From contig NC_091673.1 of NCBI RefSeq assembly GCF_042453785.1, positions 1,123,501 to 1,187,500 of the forward strand: a DNA stretch of 64,000 nt, given 5' to 3'. Shown piece after piece: positions 24,901 to 36,203 of the stretch (the first letter of the stretch is position 1; each line of letters opens with the position of its first letter). The position numbers were made by a program, and so were the translations under genes. The DNA comes from Malus domestica. Its lineage: Eukaryota > Streptophyta > Magnoliopsida > Rosales > Rosaceae. The notes under the pieces were generated by a model. It saw only the letters and a list, made by a program, of their open reading frames with translations. It made no database searches and was not told the DNA's origin.

Positions 24901-26766
24901 ATCCACATAGAATTCTCTCGCAATTGACTTGATGAGAATGCGAGAAACTCGAATTTCTTTTCACCAATTACTATGCCGTTTCTGAGAATAAAAAGAATCC
25001 GCTTGTAGATGTCGGTTTTCCCATCCTCATAGGCAGCAGAAGTACGTGGAAGCAAATCTGAAGAATAAACTCGATCCATCTCCTCGTCAACAAAGGAAAC
25101 ACGAATGAAGTTATCAATATCATCTGGATAATTGCGTAGTACACGATTTGAGACATTGACCTCAGGACCAGAAGAAAATACACGACATGGTGTAATTTGG
25201 ACCCTGCGTACATATACCAACCCAGAATCTAAGGATATGACAGATGACTGTGGACGTCTCTTTGACGTGAGGTACTTCCTGTACTGCTCATTAAGCCACT
25301 CTGAAGGTTTATAGCAGGTCTCTTTCAAATTATATAATTTCTCTAGGGCATACTCTATACATGCACGATCAAATCTGTGCGGATCAACCATCTTATAAAA
25401 TATAACATCAAGTGTTGGCCCTGAAAGATACCCAAGCTGAAGCAGAGAATGAACTTTAAACAAGATATCATATGGCACATACACATTGACACCTCGAGGA
25501 GGACAAACCATGGGACCCAGACTCGGGTTGCAAGAATAAGGGGGACCAACCTCCAAGACAAGGTTACCTTCAATCTCTTCATACCCAGGAAAGTTTTCTC
25601 GAAAATCTGGAAGTTGGAGACTATGAGGAAGCTCCAAGCTTAATGCAAAAGACTGCCCAATAGCACGTGATGGAGTGAAATCAGTAGTCCTGACCCATTG
25701 ATCATCAGAGTCCATGAAATAGGTCATACCAAGATCTTCATATGCTTGTCCTGAAGAGCGTATGACTTTCTTAGAAATCCGAGGTGCTCCGTACATCTGA
25801 TAATTGGAGACAAATCATCAAACTTTTCAAGATTACTAATTCATAAAAGAGAACATTTAATTTTTCGCCAACTGCAGTAGCATGCTTTGACGATGTTAAT
25901 AAAAATATTCCATTCATACTATATTCTCAGAATTTTATCCACTTCCCTCAACACCTCAAATTGTAGAAACTACAAACTTTTAAATTCCATCAAACGAAGA
26001 AAATTGATTTTTGCTCAAATCCAGACAAGGATTACCATGTTAACCCTTAAAGTGAACAACCCTCAATTCTCTAGACTGGTGATTTGACGCTCACCAATTT
26101 GCTAGAAATGGGAAAGCAGAAAAAGGTCACATATATTTAGAAGCAAATGCACCATGTAGATGATATAAAATTATTCAATCGTAAACAGAACAAGGATTAG
26201 GAGAAGACAATCATTTGAATTTAACTGCTGATTAAAAATAGGTGAGGAACCTGAATCAGAAGATGCTTAGCAGCACAACCGCGTGGACGATGCAACTCAA
26301 TCTGCCAGATGTTTTCATAGGAAAGTTCGATCATATACTCCAGAGCGTCATATTTCAGACGACAAACTAGTTTCCGCAATCCAATCCCAAAATCCACTGA
26401 AACATTGTTCATATTCCAGAAACTAAATAGCTTATTTGTTGCGATCTTGCAGCCAAAATCCAGCTTTATGTTTTCAAAGGTATGCAAAGAGCCTCTTGGC
26501 TTTGGTACAATATCCTGATCCAGCTTCCAAGAATTCAGATAGGAAGCGCCATAGTACAAGTTTCTAGCACTGGCCATGTAGTGAATAAGATCAGCATTTT
26601 TGGTGGTGTCAAACTGAACAGTAGCATAATATCTTCTCCCATCTTTGGCTTTTCTTAATCTCACAGCATAGACAGATCCTTTTCCTGTTTCTTTCTCCAG
26701 CAACCGCACAACTGCTTCTGCAGTCACACCGGAAGTGAATCCATGCAACCTTATCGTCCTACTCAT
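21978..26766 (-). CDS. RDR1: RNA-dependent RNA polymerase 1, copy A
   Basis: Four coding exons: 26766-26251, 25796-23944, 23525-23375 and 22802-21978. They join in frame to 1114 aa, the normal RDR1 length. RDR1 makes double-stranded RNA from single-stranded templates, feeding DICER and antiviral siRNA pathways; in other plants it is induced by salicylate and infection. Seen here: an N-terminal RRM-like region (RTIRLHGFTSGVTAEAVV), linker LLIQ/MYGAPRI across intron 1, the RdRP core with YVFSDGIGKISADFA and FQIRYGGYKGVVAVDP, CLHPGDVRVLKAVD, and the catalytic loop D-L-D-G-D at residues 800-804 (exon 3). The C-terminal domain includes YHVTYHPDYFG and FPWCVYDKL. All signature residues are intact, so it should be active. 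A 5' UTR intron is likely (donor AACAGTAAGTC on the minus strand near 28680), which would place several transposons inside the leader intron. Paralogue: 32268-36203. Confidence 0.95.
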
Positions 26767-26862
26767 CTCTTATCATGTGAATATGTTCACTGTATTTACG
26801 CTGACAAAGAATCCATATGAGTAAAATGTACTTGTATGGTTTTATTGAAATTATGAAATTAA

Positions 26863-27133
26863 GGGCTCGTTTGGGAGAGCTTTTTAAATGACTAAAAGCG
26901 CATTTGGGGAAAATGTTTTTGGGTTCCAAAAGCACTTAAACTGCTTCCTACGAGTAGTGGTGCTTCTTGTAGGAAGCACTTCAAGTGCTCTTCCACCAGT
27001 TATGTGCTTGTTTTAGGAAGCAGTACTTCAAGTGTTTTTCCAAAATTCACCCGCATTTTTACTAAAGGTTGGTTCCAAAAATATTTTTTCACAAAACGCT
27101 TTCAGCTATTTTAAGACAATAGCAGTTCCAACC
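26863..27133. mobile_element. GCTCGTTTGG-type MITE upstream of RDR1-A
   Basis: Starts GGGCTCGTTTGGGAGAGC and carries GGTTCCAAAAGCACTTAAAC, GGAAGCACTTCAAGTGC and TTACTAAAGGTTGGTTCC, shared with 11511-11743 and 47436-47668. The right end is degraded (GCAGTTCCAACCGAAAAC). It lies in the presumed RDR1-A leader intron. Confidence 0.6.
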
Positions 27134-27168
27134 GAAAACCAGAAAGTCTCAATGAATCCAAGAAAATA

Positions 27169-27323
27169 CAACAACAACAAAGCCTTTTCCCACTAAGTGG
27201 GGTCGGCTATGTGAATCCTAGAACGCCATTGCGCTCGGTTTTGTGTCATGTCCTCCGTTAGATCCAAGTACTCTAAGTCTTTTCTTAGGGTCTCTTCCAA
27301 AGTTTTCCTAGGTCTTCCTCTAA
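27169..27323 (-). mobile_element. 5'-truncated RTE-type LINE tail (155 bp)
   Basis: The reverse strand encodes the last part of a LINE polyprotein (TLEETLRKDLEYLDLTED then AQWRSRIHIADPT and stop) and ends in a (TTG)n tail, as RTE-clade LINEs do. It is flanked by an 11-bp perfect target duplication CCAAGAAAATA (27158-27168 and 27324-27334). The related duplicate at about 27705 (ATCCAAGAAAAG) lacks the insert, which confirms the boundaries. Confidence 0.88.
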
Positions 27324-27344
27324 CCAAGAAAATAAATTGAAATT

Positions 27345-27545
27345 ATTAAGCTAAGAACAATTATGAACCTCATAAACCAAAGCCACTCAAATGCAAAACA
27401 TGCAACAACCTAACAAGTATATGATTATTTTTAGGGGATCAACAATCAGAAAGAACACGATGATAATTCTGCTCTACAAAAAATAAAAAGCAAAACAACC
27501 AAAAAGGAGAGGCCTTTTTTTTATGCAATTGCAGTTGAGAGAAAA
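27345..27545. repeat. Direct duplication, copy 1
   Basis: About 200 bp (AACCTCATAAACCAAAGCCAC through GCAATTGCAGTTGAGAG) that recurs at 27722-27915 with roughly 90% identity. With the adjoining MITE halves, the duplicated unit is about 375 bp. Confidence 0.85.
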
Positions 27546-27721
27546 TGTGCTTCTTACGAGAAGTTTAAGTGTTTTTCATGATTCACTTGCATTTTTATTA
27601 TAGATTAGTCCCAAAAACATTTTTTCACAAAAAAAAAAAAACGCTCTCAGCTATTTTAAAAGCAGTTCCAAACGATCCCTAAGAAGCAGAAAGTCTGGAT
27701 GTATCCAAGAAAAGTTAAGGT

Positions 27722-27915
27722 AAGAACAAATATGAACCTCATAACCCAAAGCCACCCAAAAGCAAAACATGTAACAACCTAGCAAGTATATGATTATTTT
27801 TTAGAGGATCAGATCAACAATCAGAAAGAACAAGATGATAATTCTGCTATACAAAAAAGATGCAAAACAACCAAACAAAGAGAGGCCTTTTGTTATGCAA
27901 TTGCAGTTGAGAGCA
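27722..27915. repeat. Direct duplication, copy 2
   Basis: Second copy of the 27345-27545 unit. It is preceded by a MITE 3' half at about 27540-27680, paralleling 27000-27133. It lacks the LINE tail present before copy 1. Confidence 0.85.
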
Positions 27916-28193
27916 AAAGCACAGATTTTTCACTGAACAAAACTAAGCACAAAAATACCCAATCCATCCAAAATTATAAAAAATTCAGAACGAAAAAAAA
28001 CTGGACAAATACCCCAATGAATCTCCCAATGATGCAGGAAGAGTAAAGGACACAGATTTATCAGAGGGAGAAACCCAAAGAGGAAATTACACAGGCAAAA
28101 ATACCATCTGCATAAAAACTTGATCAAACACAACTAATCAATCACACACCAACAAAAACTACAGAGAAAAAACAGAAACTGCAGAGACAATTA

Positions 28194-28485
28194 GGGTGCG
28201 TTTGGTACGCAGACGGGACGGGACGGAATAGGACGGAACGGGACGGGACGGAACGGAACGAAGGTGTAATTTTTGAAAAATACATGGGGTATATTTGTCT
28301 TAAAATGGTAAAACAATGTGTTCCACAGACGTGGAACAAACCCGTTCCAGGGGGAAGTGGGACGCAAAAACACCCAAAATCTGTCCCGTGGAACAGCCCG
28401 TTCCACTCATTTTTGGTGTACCAAACGCGGGACGGAACGCCTCGTCCCGTTCCGTCCCGTCCCGTCCCACGTACCAAACGCACCC
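28194..28485. mobile_element. Inverted-repeat MITE with GGGACGGAAC array
   Basis: Ends GGGTGCGTTTGGTACG and CGTACCAAACGCACCC are perfect inverted repeats flanked by TTA (28191-28193 and 28486-28488). The left arm has a degenerate (GGGACGGAAC)n array and the right arm its complement (GTTCCGTCCC)n, so the whole element can fold back. The frames inside it on both strands are arginine/proline repeats, not proteins. The TTA duplication suggests a Harbinger-type element. Confidence 0.75.
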
Positions 28486-28657
28486 TTAACTCACATTGTT
28501 CCAACGATGCAGGAAGGAAACGAAGCGATCAGAGAAAATCCAAACGAAAAGCAACGGAACCAGAAGAGAGAGGAGAAGTATACCTTAAGTCACAAGTCTG
28601 ATCAGAGTAAAATACCAACTTTACCAAAAAAGTAAAGCTGGAAGTTGGATCGAAGCA

Positions 28658-28678
28658 GGAGAGAGAGAGAGAGAGAGA
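28658..28678. repeat. (GA)n microsatellite
   Basis: Ten or so GA units lie immediately 3' on the plus strand of the presumed leader exon of RDR1-A. On the minus strand they form a CT tract just after a GTAAGT donor-like site. Confidence 0.85.
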
Positions 28679-28790
28679 CTTACTGTTGGCTGTCAATCCC
28701 TAGTCAATCTCACAGCGTCAGTCCTCACTCACTACTACTTCCTTGCTCCTTCCATATCAGCGACAATAATTGTTCCTTGGCTAACATCCT

Positions 28791-29237
28791 TAAGGGGGCG
28801 TTTGTTTACCGTCATTAAGTGGGACTAGACTGGATTGGATTAACTGTTAGTCCAATACTGTGTTTGTTCCATGCTGGGACTAACATTAATGAGACTAAAA
28901 GGGACTAGCATGGACAAAACCCTTCACTAAGTGGTCTTAGCGAGACCCCCCAATAACCATGGGACTAGCTAAGACTATCCTCTCTCGTCCTCGTCATGCT
29001 CAACAACCACTCTCGATAGACTCCTCGTCATCTCCGGTCACCTAGATCATAATAAAATATTAATAATTTATATATTAAATAATATAATATTAGAATTTGT
29101 TATTATCCAGCTTCTTAGTCCAACACTGTACCAAACGTTTCACTAAGTTAGTCCAGCTTAGTCTAGTCTAAGCCAGTCCAACTTAGTCCTTGAAGCTAGT
29201 CCAGTCCGAGATAGTCCAGCGCAACAAACGCCCCTAA
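28791..29237. mobile_element. MITE with GGGGCGTTTGTT ends
   Basis: The left end AGGGGGCGTTTGTTTAC and right end GCGCAACAAACGCCCCT are inverted repeats. The interior has repeated TAGTCC/GGACTA motifs on opposite strands (GGGACTAGACTGGATTGG near the left, CAGTCCGAGATAGTCCAG near the right). It is non-coding and lies directly upstream of the RDR1-A transcription-start region. Confidence 0.65.
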
Positions 29238-30829
29238 AAGTATTATGATGATGACGTGTGCAGCTGACGTTGGAGTTACCTATGCCATTGGCCTTTGCCA
29301 CGAAGGAACCTAGAGGACCAGGATCCTCTGCATTTTTTATAGGTGTAATACTACGCAAGCGTCTTAATATCCACCGTTCAGAAAAATCCAAAGGTTAATA
29401 TCCGTCGATTTTATCTAACGGTGGAGTGAAAACGCTTATCAAATAAGAATCAATTTCACTTTTAATGTTTAATTTTACTTTTTGGGTGAATAATGTAGTT
29501 CACAAGGGTCCGGTCTCAACGTGATGATTCTTGTCGTCTTGTGAGTACTTTTTCTATGTTTTTTTCTATGTTTTGGAGTGGTGGATTGACTCCATGAAGA
29601 CGACAGAAAATGAACTTCCCCAGCAAGGATGAATTATAACATAATCATATTCTATTGGGTAGTGCTAACCGCACACTCGTATTTATTTTCTCACAATTTT
29701 TTTTAATTTTTAATTATCTAATTGAATGAATTGAAGAATACGAAAGATAAAAAATTAACAAGAACAACTCCTAATTATTAATTAGAGTGCTCGTATTGCA
29801 ACGGCGTGACCTAGCGCGACTACCAGGGGGAGAGAACCTGCGTTGTGTTTGTGAGGAAATATTTTTATTTTTAAATATATTTATTTACTGTTAAAATATT
29901 TTTATTATTTGAATAATAAAATATATTAAATATTTTTAAATATTTTTATGGCTGAATTTTTTATTATATATTTTTATTTTTAGTTTGTACCTATTTTTAA
30001 TTTGTAAATATTTTTTAATTTGTACCAATTTTCTTTTCATTTTTAATTTATACCCATATATTAGTTTCTTTTTGTGCCCAATTTTTTTAAAGTTTTATTT
30101 GTGTTTGTACCCATGTGTATACCGTCACGTGACATTGTATATTTAATCAATGATAGAAAAATTACATATGGTATATTTATGTTTTATGCCTAAACTTTGT
30201 ATCATATATTTATATTTTTAGTTTGTACCCACTTTTAATCTGCAACATATTTTTTTAAATTTGTAGTATTTTCTTTTTAGTTTTATTTTGTACCCATGTA
30301 TTAATTTCTTTTAGCACCTATATTTTTTTAAAATTCTTTTGTACTCATAATTTTTTAATCTTTTATCTATACCCTAATTTATTTATAATGTACTCATTCT
30401 TCTTTATTAATGTACCACTTTGTTATATGTGAAATATGTACCTATTTTTTTTGTAAAATGTACCAATTTTTTTAACACTATGGATACATTCTTTTGTCTT
30501 TTATTATTTCTTATTTTTACATAGTTTTTATCCATTTATTAAATCAAAATGTTTGAATTTTTTATTGTAACCGTTTCTAATAGTATTATAATGAGAAATT
30601 TTAAATTTATAGGATTATAAATATCATAAAATATCAAATAATTAATGTCAAAACTATAAAAATATAAATATTAATAGTAATATAATGAGATGTACAAAGT
30701 CAAGAGACTTTGATCAAACTTTGAATACTATGAAGATTTTAATCAAAGAATGTTAAAATTAGAGACCGCATCCAAAGTATCCTTTAATATTATTATGCGA
30801 GGGCTGCTTGTGTTGGCCTGAGATGGAAA
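29238..30829. other. AT-rich spacer with internally repetitive block
   Basis: No gene seen. From about 29980 to 30480, variants of TTTGTACCCATTTTTAAT recur many times (a degenerate satellite-like or transposon-derived block). A short stretch at 29570-29620 (GACGACAGAAAATGAACTTCCCCAGCAAGGA) has a partial copy at about 31364-31395. Confidence 0.5.
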
Positions 30830-31084
30830 ACTTGAGTGTCCGATTTTAGAGAGTGACAAGATCAACGAAGAGCCTAAAAACGCACTCAGCAATCTCCTCG
30901 GACTCGTATTCAGCAAATGCATAACCTTTAGGTCTTTCGGTTTCTTTGTCCCAAGGAATGTGCATGTCTACCAGCCTCCCTGCCTGAATTAATTTATCGA
31001 CAAAGCTCTATCGCTCACTCGCTCCTCCAAATTACTTATTTAAATGCAGCACCTGGATTTTGACTCGGCGATGGTGGACATGAT
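30830..31084 (-). pseudogene. RRM-domain protein remnant
   Basis: The reverse strand begins ATGTCCACC and contains NLEERVSDRAL. After a frameshift it continues as DKLIQAGRLVDMHIPWDKE and then RPKGYAFAEYESEEIAECVF before a stop. KGYAFAEY is a good RNP1 motif (K-G-Y-A-F-x-E-Y), and the order matches the first RRM of small plant RRM proteins related to SF3B4/SAP49. An in-frame TAA near the start, the frameshift and truncation after one RRM make it non-functional. No introns separate the pieces, so it may be a retrocopy. That last point is inference. Confidence 0.75.
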
Positions 31085-31856
31085 GGCTGAACCCTAGCTA
31101 GCTCGAAACCCACGAAGTATTCTATTAGGAAACTACATCTTTTTTATTCTCTTTAATGGTAGATAAAAATTACTGGTTAGATGAGAATCAACTCTACTTT
31201 TCTTTTTACCCTTTAAATTCTGTATTTTTGACTAACATTGAGTCTTGTGGAACCACAGTTGGTGGTGGTGGGGGTGGCAGATACTTTTTCTTTTTCTTTT
31301 TTTTGGTGAACAGACTGTTTATTTTTGGCGGAAAGTGAAGTGATAGATTGGTGACCTCAAAAAAAGACGACATGCTGAACTTCCCCAGCAAGGACTTCCA
31401 AGGAGCAATTCTGTGTGCAGCTCCCCACTAGACGAGCAATATTGATGCGTTCTAATACAACAATAATAATTAGGTATCATGGCTGTATCCAACATGAAAA
31501 TATCTTACTTACACGTGGCGAAAAATACTGTTATACAATAATGCTAGTTGAAATTATAGATGTATCTTAGTTACACGTGGTAAAAAATACTGTTATACAA
31601 TAATGCGCAAAACATGTATATTTTGTACATAAAGTGGTATTCTAAACTAGTTTAATCAAATAGAGATGGTGACCCGACTTGGGTGAAAAAACATATTCTC
31701 TCTCACAACACAAACGGGCCAAATTCCACTTTGAACCAAATGGGCCATCCTTAGTTGAATCTTTCTATGTATTTGCCATCAAAATTTAGTTCCAATCTAA
31801 CGAAGCAAGAATAACCTAACATCGCAGGAGCATATGCAGCGCTTGACTGAATATGC
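31085..31856. other. Spacer with a 43-bp direct repeat
   Basis: Holds a G-rich/T-rich patch near 31259-31305. It also has two 43-bp copies of ATCTTA(C/G)TTACACGTGG then AAAAATACTGTTATACAATA at about 31501-31543 and 31563-31605, each with an ACACGTGG motif. No gene. Confidence 0.55.
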
Positions 31857-32010
31857 ATACTCTCAGCATGTGCCCGCATGATAGGAACTCGTATACATGT
31901 GGCAGTTAACTTGACATCATTGTCACTCCGAGGTAATGGACAGTGAATAAATGATCCATATTAACATCTGCAAACTTACATTACTTCAATCGGAAACCGA
32001 AAAAATATCT
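31857..32010 (-). pseudogene. Chimeric fragment of the ASADH gene
   Basis: Positions 31857-31980 closely match part of exon 5 and the preceding intron of the intact dehydrogenase gene (38597-38730). On the minus strand it still reads SDNDVKLTATCIRVP and MRAHAES. The next about 30 bp (TTACTTCAATCGGAAACCG) match a different ASADH intron at 39041-39070, skipping exons 3 and 4. The splice acceptor TCAG of the intact gene reads TCGG here. It is a non-functional remnant. Confidence 0.88.
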
Positions 32011-32267
32011 GCAGGAGTTTAGCGCTTGAAAATTTTCGAGAGTTGAATGAATTCGACTCAGCAAAAAGGAAGCTTACAACGTTTACACGATTGTGAATAA
32101 TAAATGTAGATTAAAATTTAGAAATGCTAACAACAATGTAATTTTACAATCAGTCAGAAAGTAACTAAAATAAACAGAGGCAAATGACAAGGGAAGTAGC
32201 ACCCTTGATAGCCGTACTTACATGAACTTTAACAGCTTAAAAAAACATAACAAATTACAAATCATAA

Positions 32268-35200
32268 TCACAGCGGAAAGCACGTGCTTCGGAATTTGTC
32301 AAGCATGACGCCTCTTTGATCGGACATATGAAAAGAATTCCTCGTACTTGTTTTCTCCCTCTTGATCTGGATGAGCTTGTCGAAAACACACCACGGAAAG
32401 CTGAGGAAATGATCCCTTTCCATTCCCTTGTTGCAGCGACCCCAGCAACGAGGATGATATGTAACATAGTACCAAGCTGACGCTTTTGTTGCGGATACAT
32501 CATCGACGTTGGTGCTGGAATCTGACTGATTCGCATAAAACCAGGTCCTAGCTTCCTTTTTAAGTGACCTCACTGCGTAATTCATTGTTTCCAAGTCCTT
32601 TCTCTTACCGAATAATTTCGACACACTGGTGATGTTCCCCGTTAGTATGTCTGCTTCAGTTTTGATGCCGTAGTAATCCATCAAGCTTCCCAGTTTGTAG
32701 TCATACTCCCTTTTGCAGTTGATGGCATCATCGATGTAAGCTTCGAATCCGTCTACCTCCATGTCAGGATCATAGAACTTCGTAGCCACTTCCACGGTGA
32801 AGGATTTAATTGAGCTTGAATGTGAACGTGATCCAAGCTCAACATTTTTCACCTGTCGGAAAAGCTTACCAATCACACGTCTGGACTCATACGTAGGTTT
32901 CTCAACCTTTTCCATGAAATCCGGATATTCTTTGGCACGTAGACTACGAGGCACTTCCACTACCACGCCAGTTTTTGGAGAGTCGACAGCACAGGAATGG
33001 AGCTTGGCAAGCTCTTTACATTGTGCACTCTCGGCCTTCTGTGGTTCTGTGTCTGCAAAGACAGCATGTGCATTTGAAATGATCCCCAACATGTCGTTCA
33101 CTATGTAGTTTGTAAACGACTCTGCAACTTCCTGTAACAAACAGCATAGAACACCAAATGTTGAATGAATAAGGAAGAAACACGATTGTAGAATATGTTT
33201 TGAAGTAACGATAAGCAGCTATACATTGTACTTAATAAATTCAGTAATACCTCCACTGTAACGTCATGATCCAATTCAATAGTTGGTGCTGGGGTATAAT
33301 TCATCGGTCGAACTTTCCGAGGTGGAATTAGATCTGAGTCCCAACTAACAAAGTAAAAATCTCCATCTAAGTCTCCTCCTGAGCATTCATCAGGATGCGG
33401 TCTAATTCGGCGAGAAAAAAATAATAGTGAGTACGTACACAATTCAAGGCAACAAATTATTGTAAAACAAAGAAACACTAATATGCAGATGCAATCCAAA
33501 ACGAATTTGTAATTTCATCAGCTACAAGATTTGAGAAAGTTGACATACCTCTTTCCTTTTTGCGGGAAAACTACACAATCCACCATGTGGTGCAATGCCG
33601 GCACGTCCACAGCTGTGAGAACACGAACATCTCCCGGGTGTAAACATGGGTTTCTAGCAACTGCAACATTCCTGTCCACAACAAACTTCTCTTCGCTCGA
33701 AGTAGTGTTGCTGCCAGTGGAAATCACACGGCGAGAGCATTGCACAAATACCTGACCATATTCCAACGTTCCAGTTTCATCCAGACATCCCATCATTGAT
33801 CTTCCACTCGAAACAAATATCCTTGTTTTTGTCCGCAGTTCCATGAGCTTGGATGCGCAGAATGCTTGTAGCGTCAATGACAGAAATGGTTCTGCATCCG
33901 GCTTGTAACCACACGAAAGCATTTCCTTCAAAACGTCTGTGACCTCCCCTTGAAATATCGTTTTGAGTGCTTCTTTTGCTCTTGATGGGTCAGTTAAAAC
34001 GCCTTCTAGTTGATTCAAAGCCTGTCTTTGCTTCCTCTGAAAGACATGATCCGGGACTCCAAGGGTGGACAGAAGGGTAATCAGTTGACGATTGAGGAAA
34101 CAAGGCTGGTACTTGCTCCATTTGAGAACATCAAGTGCTGTGTTGTTGGATTGGTACTTGCACATGCTCTCCCTCAGTGCCAAGTTTTTTTCCAATGTCG
34201 GATCTACTGCCACGATACCTTTATAGCCACCTATACGAATTTGAAACGCTGATGGAGTAGAACTTCTCCCGCACTTTCTTGCCACCCTTTCAGCAAACTC
34301 AGCAGATATCTTCCCAATTCCATCTGAGAAACAATATTTGACTCCACTCCTTTCGATTTTAACATCAGGAATGAGTTCGATTTCATCCCTATCGACATTA
34401 AAAGTCTCCCTGGAAGAGCTGAAAGCCTGGCCCAACCTAGCACCATACTTCGCCACATTTCTGATGCCTCTAAAGTCCCCCATCCAATTTCTAATGTCTT
34501 GTGCGCAGAGCTCGCTTCTTGACGCAAACATCCACACTGAACGCTCGCGTAACTGACTTGATGAATAGGCAAGAAACTCAAACTTCTTGTCACCAATGAC
34601 AATGCCATTTCTTAGAGTAGAAAATATCCTTTCATAAACTCTCGTCCTCCTTTCCTCTTCTGCAGAAGTGTTACTTGTGCGCAGATGCGAACATAAATCT
34701 TCCGAACGTATCTTACCCAAGTCCTCATCCACGAAAGAAACACGAAGGAAATTATCAATATCTTGAGGATATTTTCGTAGAACACGGTTGGAAAGATTTA
34801 CCTCCGGACCACAAAAATAAACTTTAGATGGTGTGACTTGAACCCTGTGCACATACACCATTCCATCATCTAAAGAGATAGCAGGGGTTTCAGGAATCCG
34901 CGTGCACGACTTGTAATCTCTGTACTGCTCACGAAGCCAACTCACAGGATCATAGCAGCACACTTTCAAGCGAAATAATTTGTCCAGGGCACACTCTATG
35001 TAGTCAGTTCTTATTGTGCTAGGATCAACTAGCTTATAAAACGTGACATCAAGTGCTTGCCCTGGAACACGTCCGTGCTGAACCAAGGAATTGATCTTGA
35101 ACAGGATTTTATACGGCAAGTTAATGCCTTCAGGTGGACTGACAATAGGAACAAGATCTGAATTGCAGGAAAAAGGGTTGCCTATCTCCAAAGCGAAGCG

Positions 35201-36203
35201 TCCTTCAGTTTCTTGGTAGTGAAGAAAATTATCACGTAGATTTGGAAGCACGGAACCATATGGAAGTTCCAAACATACAGCAGAAGATTGGCCAATGCAG
35301 CACGACGGAGTGAAGTCAACTTCTCGAACCCAGTCATTGTCAGATTTTTGCTTAAAAATCCGAGGGGTACCAAGTAACTAGCAAGAGAAAGAAGAAAGGT
35401 AGAGAAAAAATGTTAGTCATTTCCTCTGAGAGTCACACATTACACATTAAATCATGCTATTTATAATAAAGATGACAGATTGTTTCATGATATTCGACGT
35501 GGGATCAGAAGTTACTATGAATCTTTTATGCAGGGTGAACTAAACTTTTGTATTCATCAACTTATAAACTTTGATCACTAACTAAAATTAGAAGTTACAG
35601 TCGTACATTTCATAGCAAATTGTAAAGTAATGGTTCACAAATTTCAGCTATATCATTGTACCAAAGAGAGGGAAAATTGAGAAAATGTGACCGACAAACC
35701 TGGATTAGAAGATAATTCCTAAGCTGATCACGCACGATATGGAGCTCCATCTGGCTAATACTTTCCGTGGAGACCTCGAGCTTGTATACAGCAGAATTAT
35801 AAGAGAACGAGAAGTAGATATTCTTAAATTCTGTCCCAAAGTTGACTTGAACATCCGGTGCTGTCCAAAGAACAGAAAACTGCTCCTCGGAAACCAGGCA
35901 TCCGAAATGCAGCTTTACAAGTCCCATGCTGTGTTCAAAGTTATCAACCTTCCATTTCCTAGCTTTCAGGTAAGAGTCCCCGTACCACAAGAGACGATCA
36001 TCAGCTAATGGGATTATTATTTCAGCAGATTCTGCATGTGTGAACTCAACTATGGCGTATGATCTTGATTTTCCATCATTTGGGGGACGAACCTTCACGT
36101 CAGAGACAGTTCCTTCTCCAGTGTATTCCTCCAGAAACGCCTTCACTGCTTCCGGTGATTCGACAGAGGAAAATCCATACAACTGAATTGTAGTCTTAAC
36201 CAT
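32268..36203 (-). CDS. RDR1: RNA-dependent RNA polymerase 1, copy B
   Basis: Coding exons 36203-35700, 35377-33549, 33401-33251 and 33131-32268 join in frame to 1115 aa. Intron positions and phases are identical to copy A, and exon 3 is 151 bp in both. The RRM-like N-terminus (TTIQLYGFSSVESPEAVKAF), the RdRP core (YCFSDGIGKISAEFA, FQIRIGGYKGIVAVDP) and catalytic D-L-D-G-D at residues 788-792 are intact. The two proteins differ clearly (perhaps two-thirds identical by eye), so the duplication is old. Copy B carries a short insert with RRVISTGSNTTSSEEKF near residue 745 where copy A has GNRHTVSASNQRF. A leader intron is likely (minus-strand donor CAAG/GTACC at about 36448, acceptor ACAG near 36227). 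RDR1 acts in antiviral and stress-related RNA silencing. Confidence 0.95.

Noticed and set aside
28142-28635. Overlapping Arg/Pro/Ser-rich frames on both strands
   Set aside because: They translate the GGGACGGAAC array of a foldback MITE; no splice or family support.
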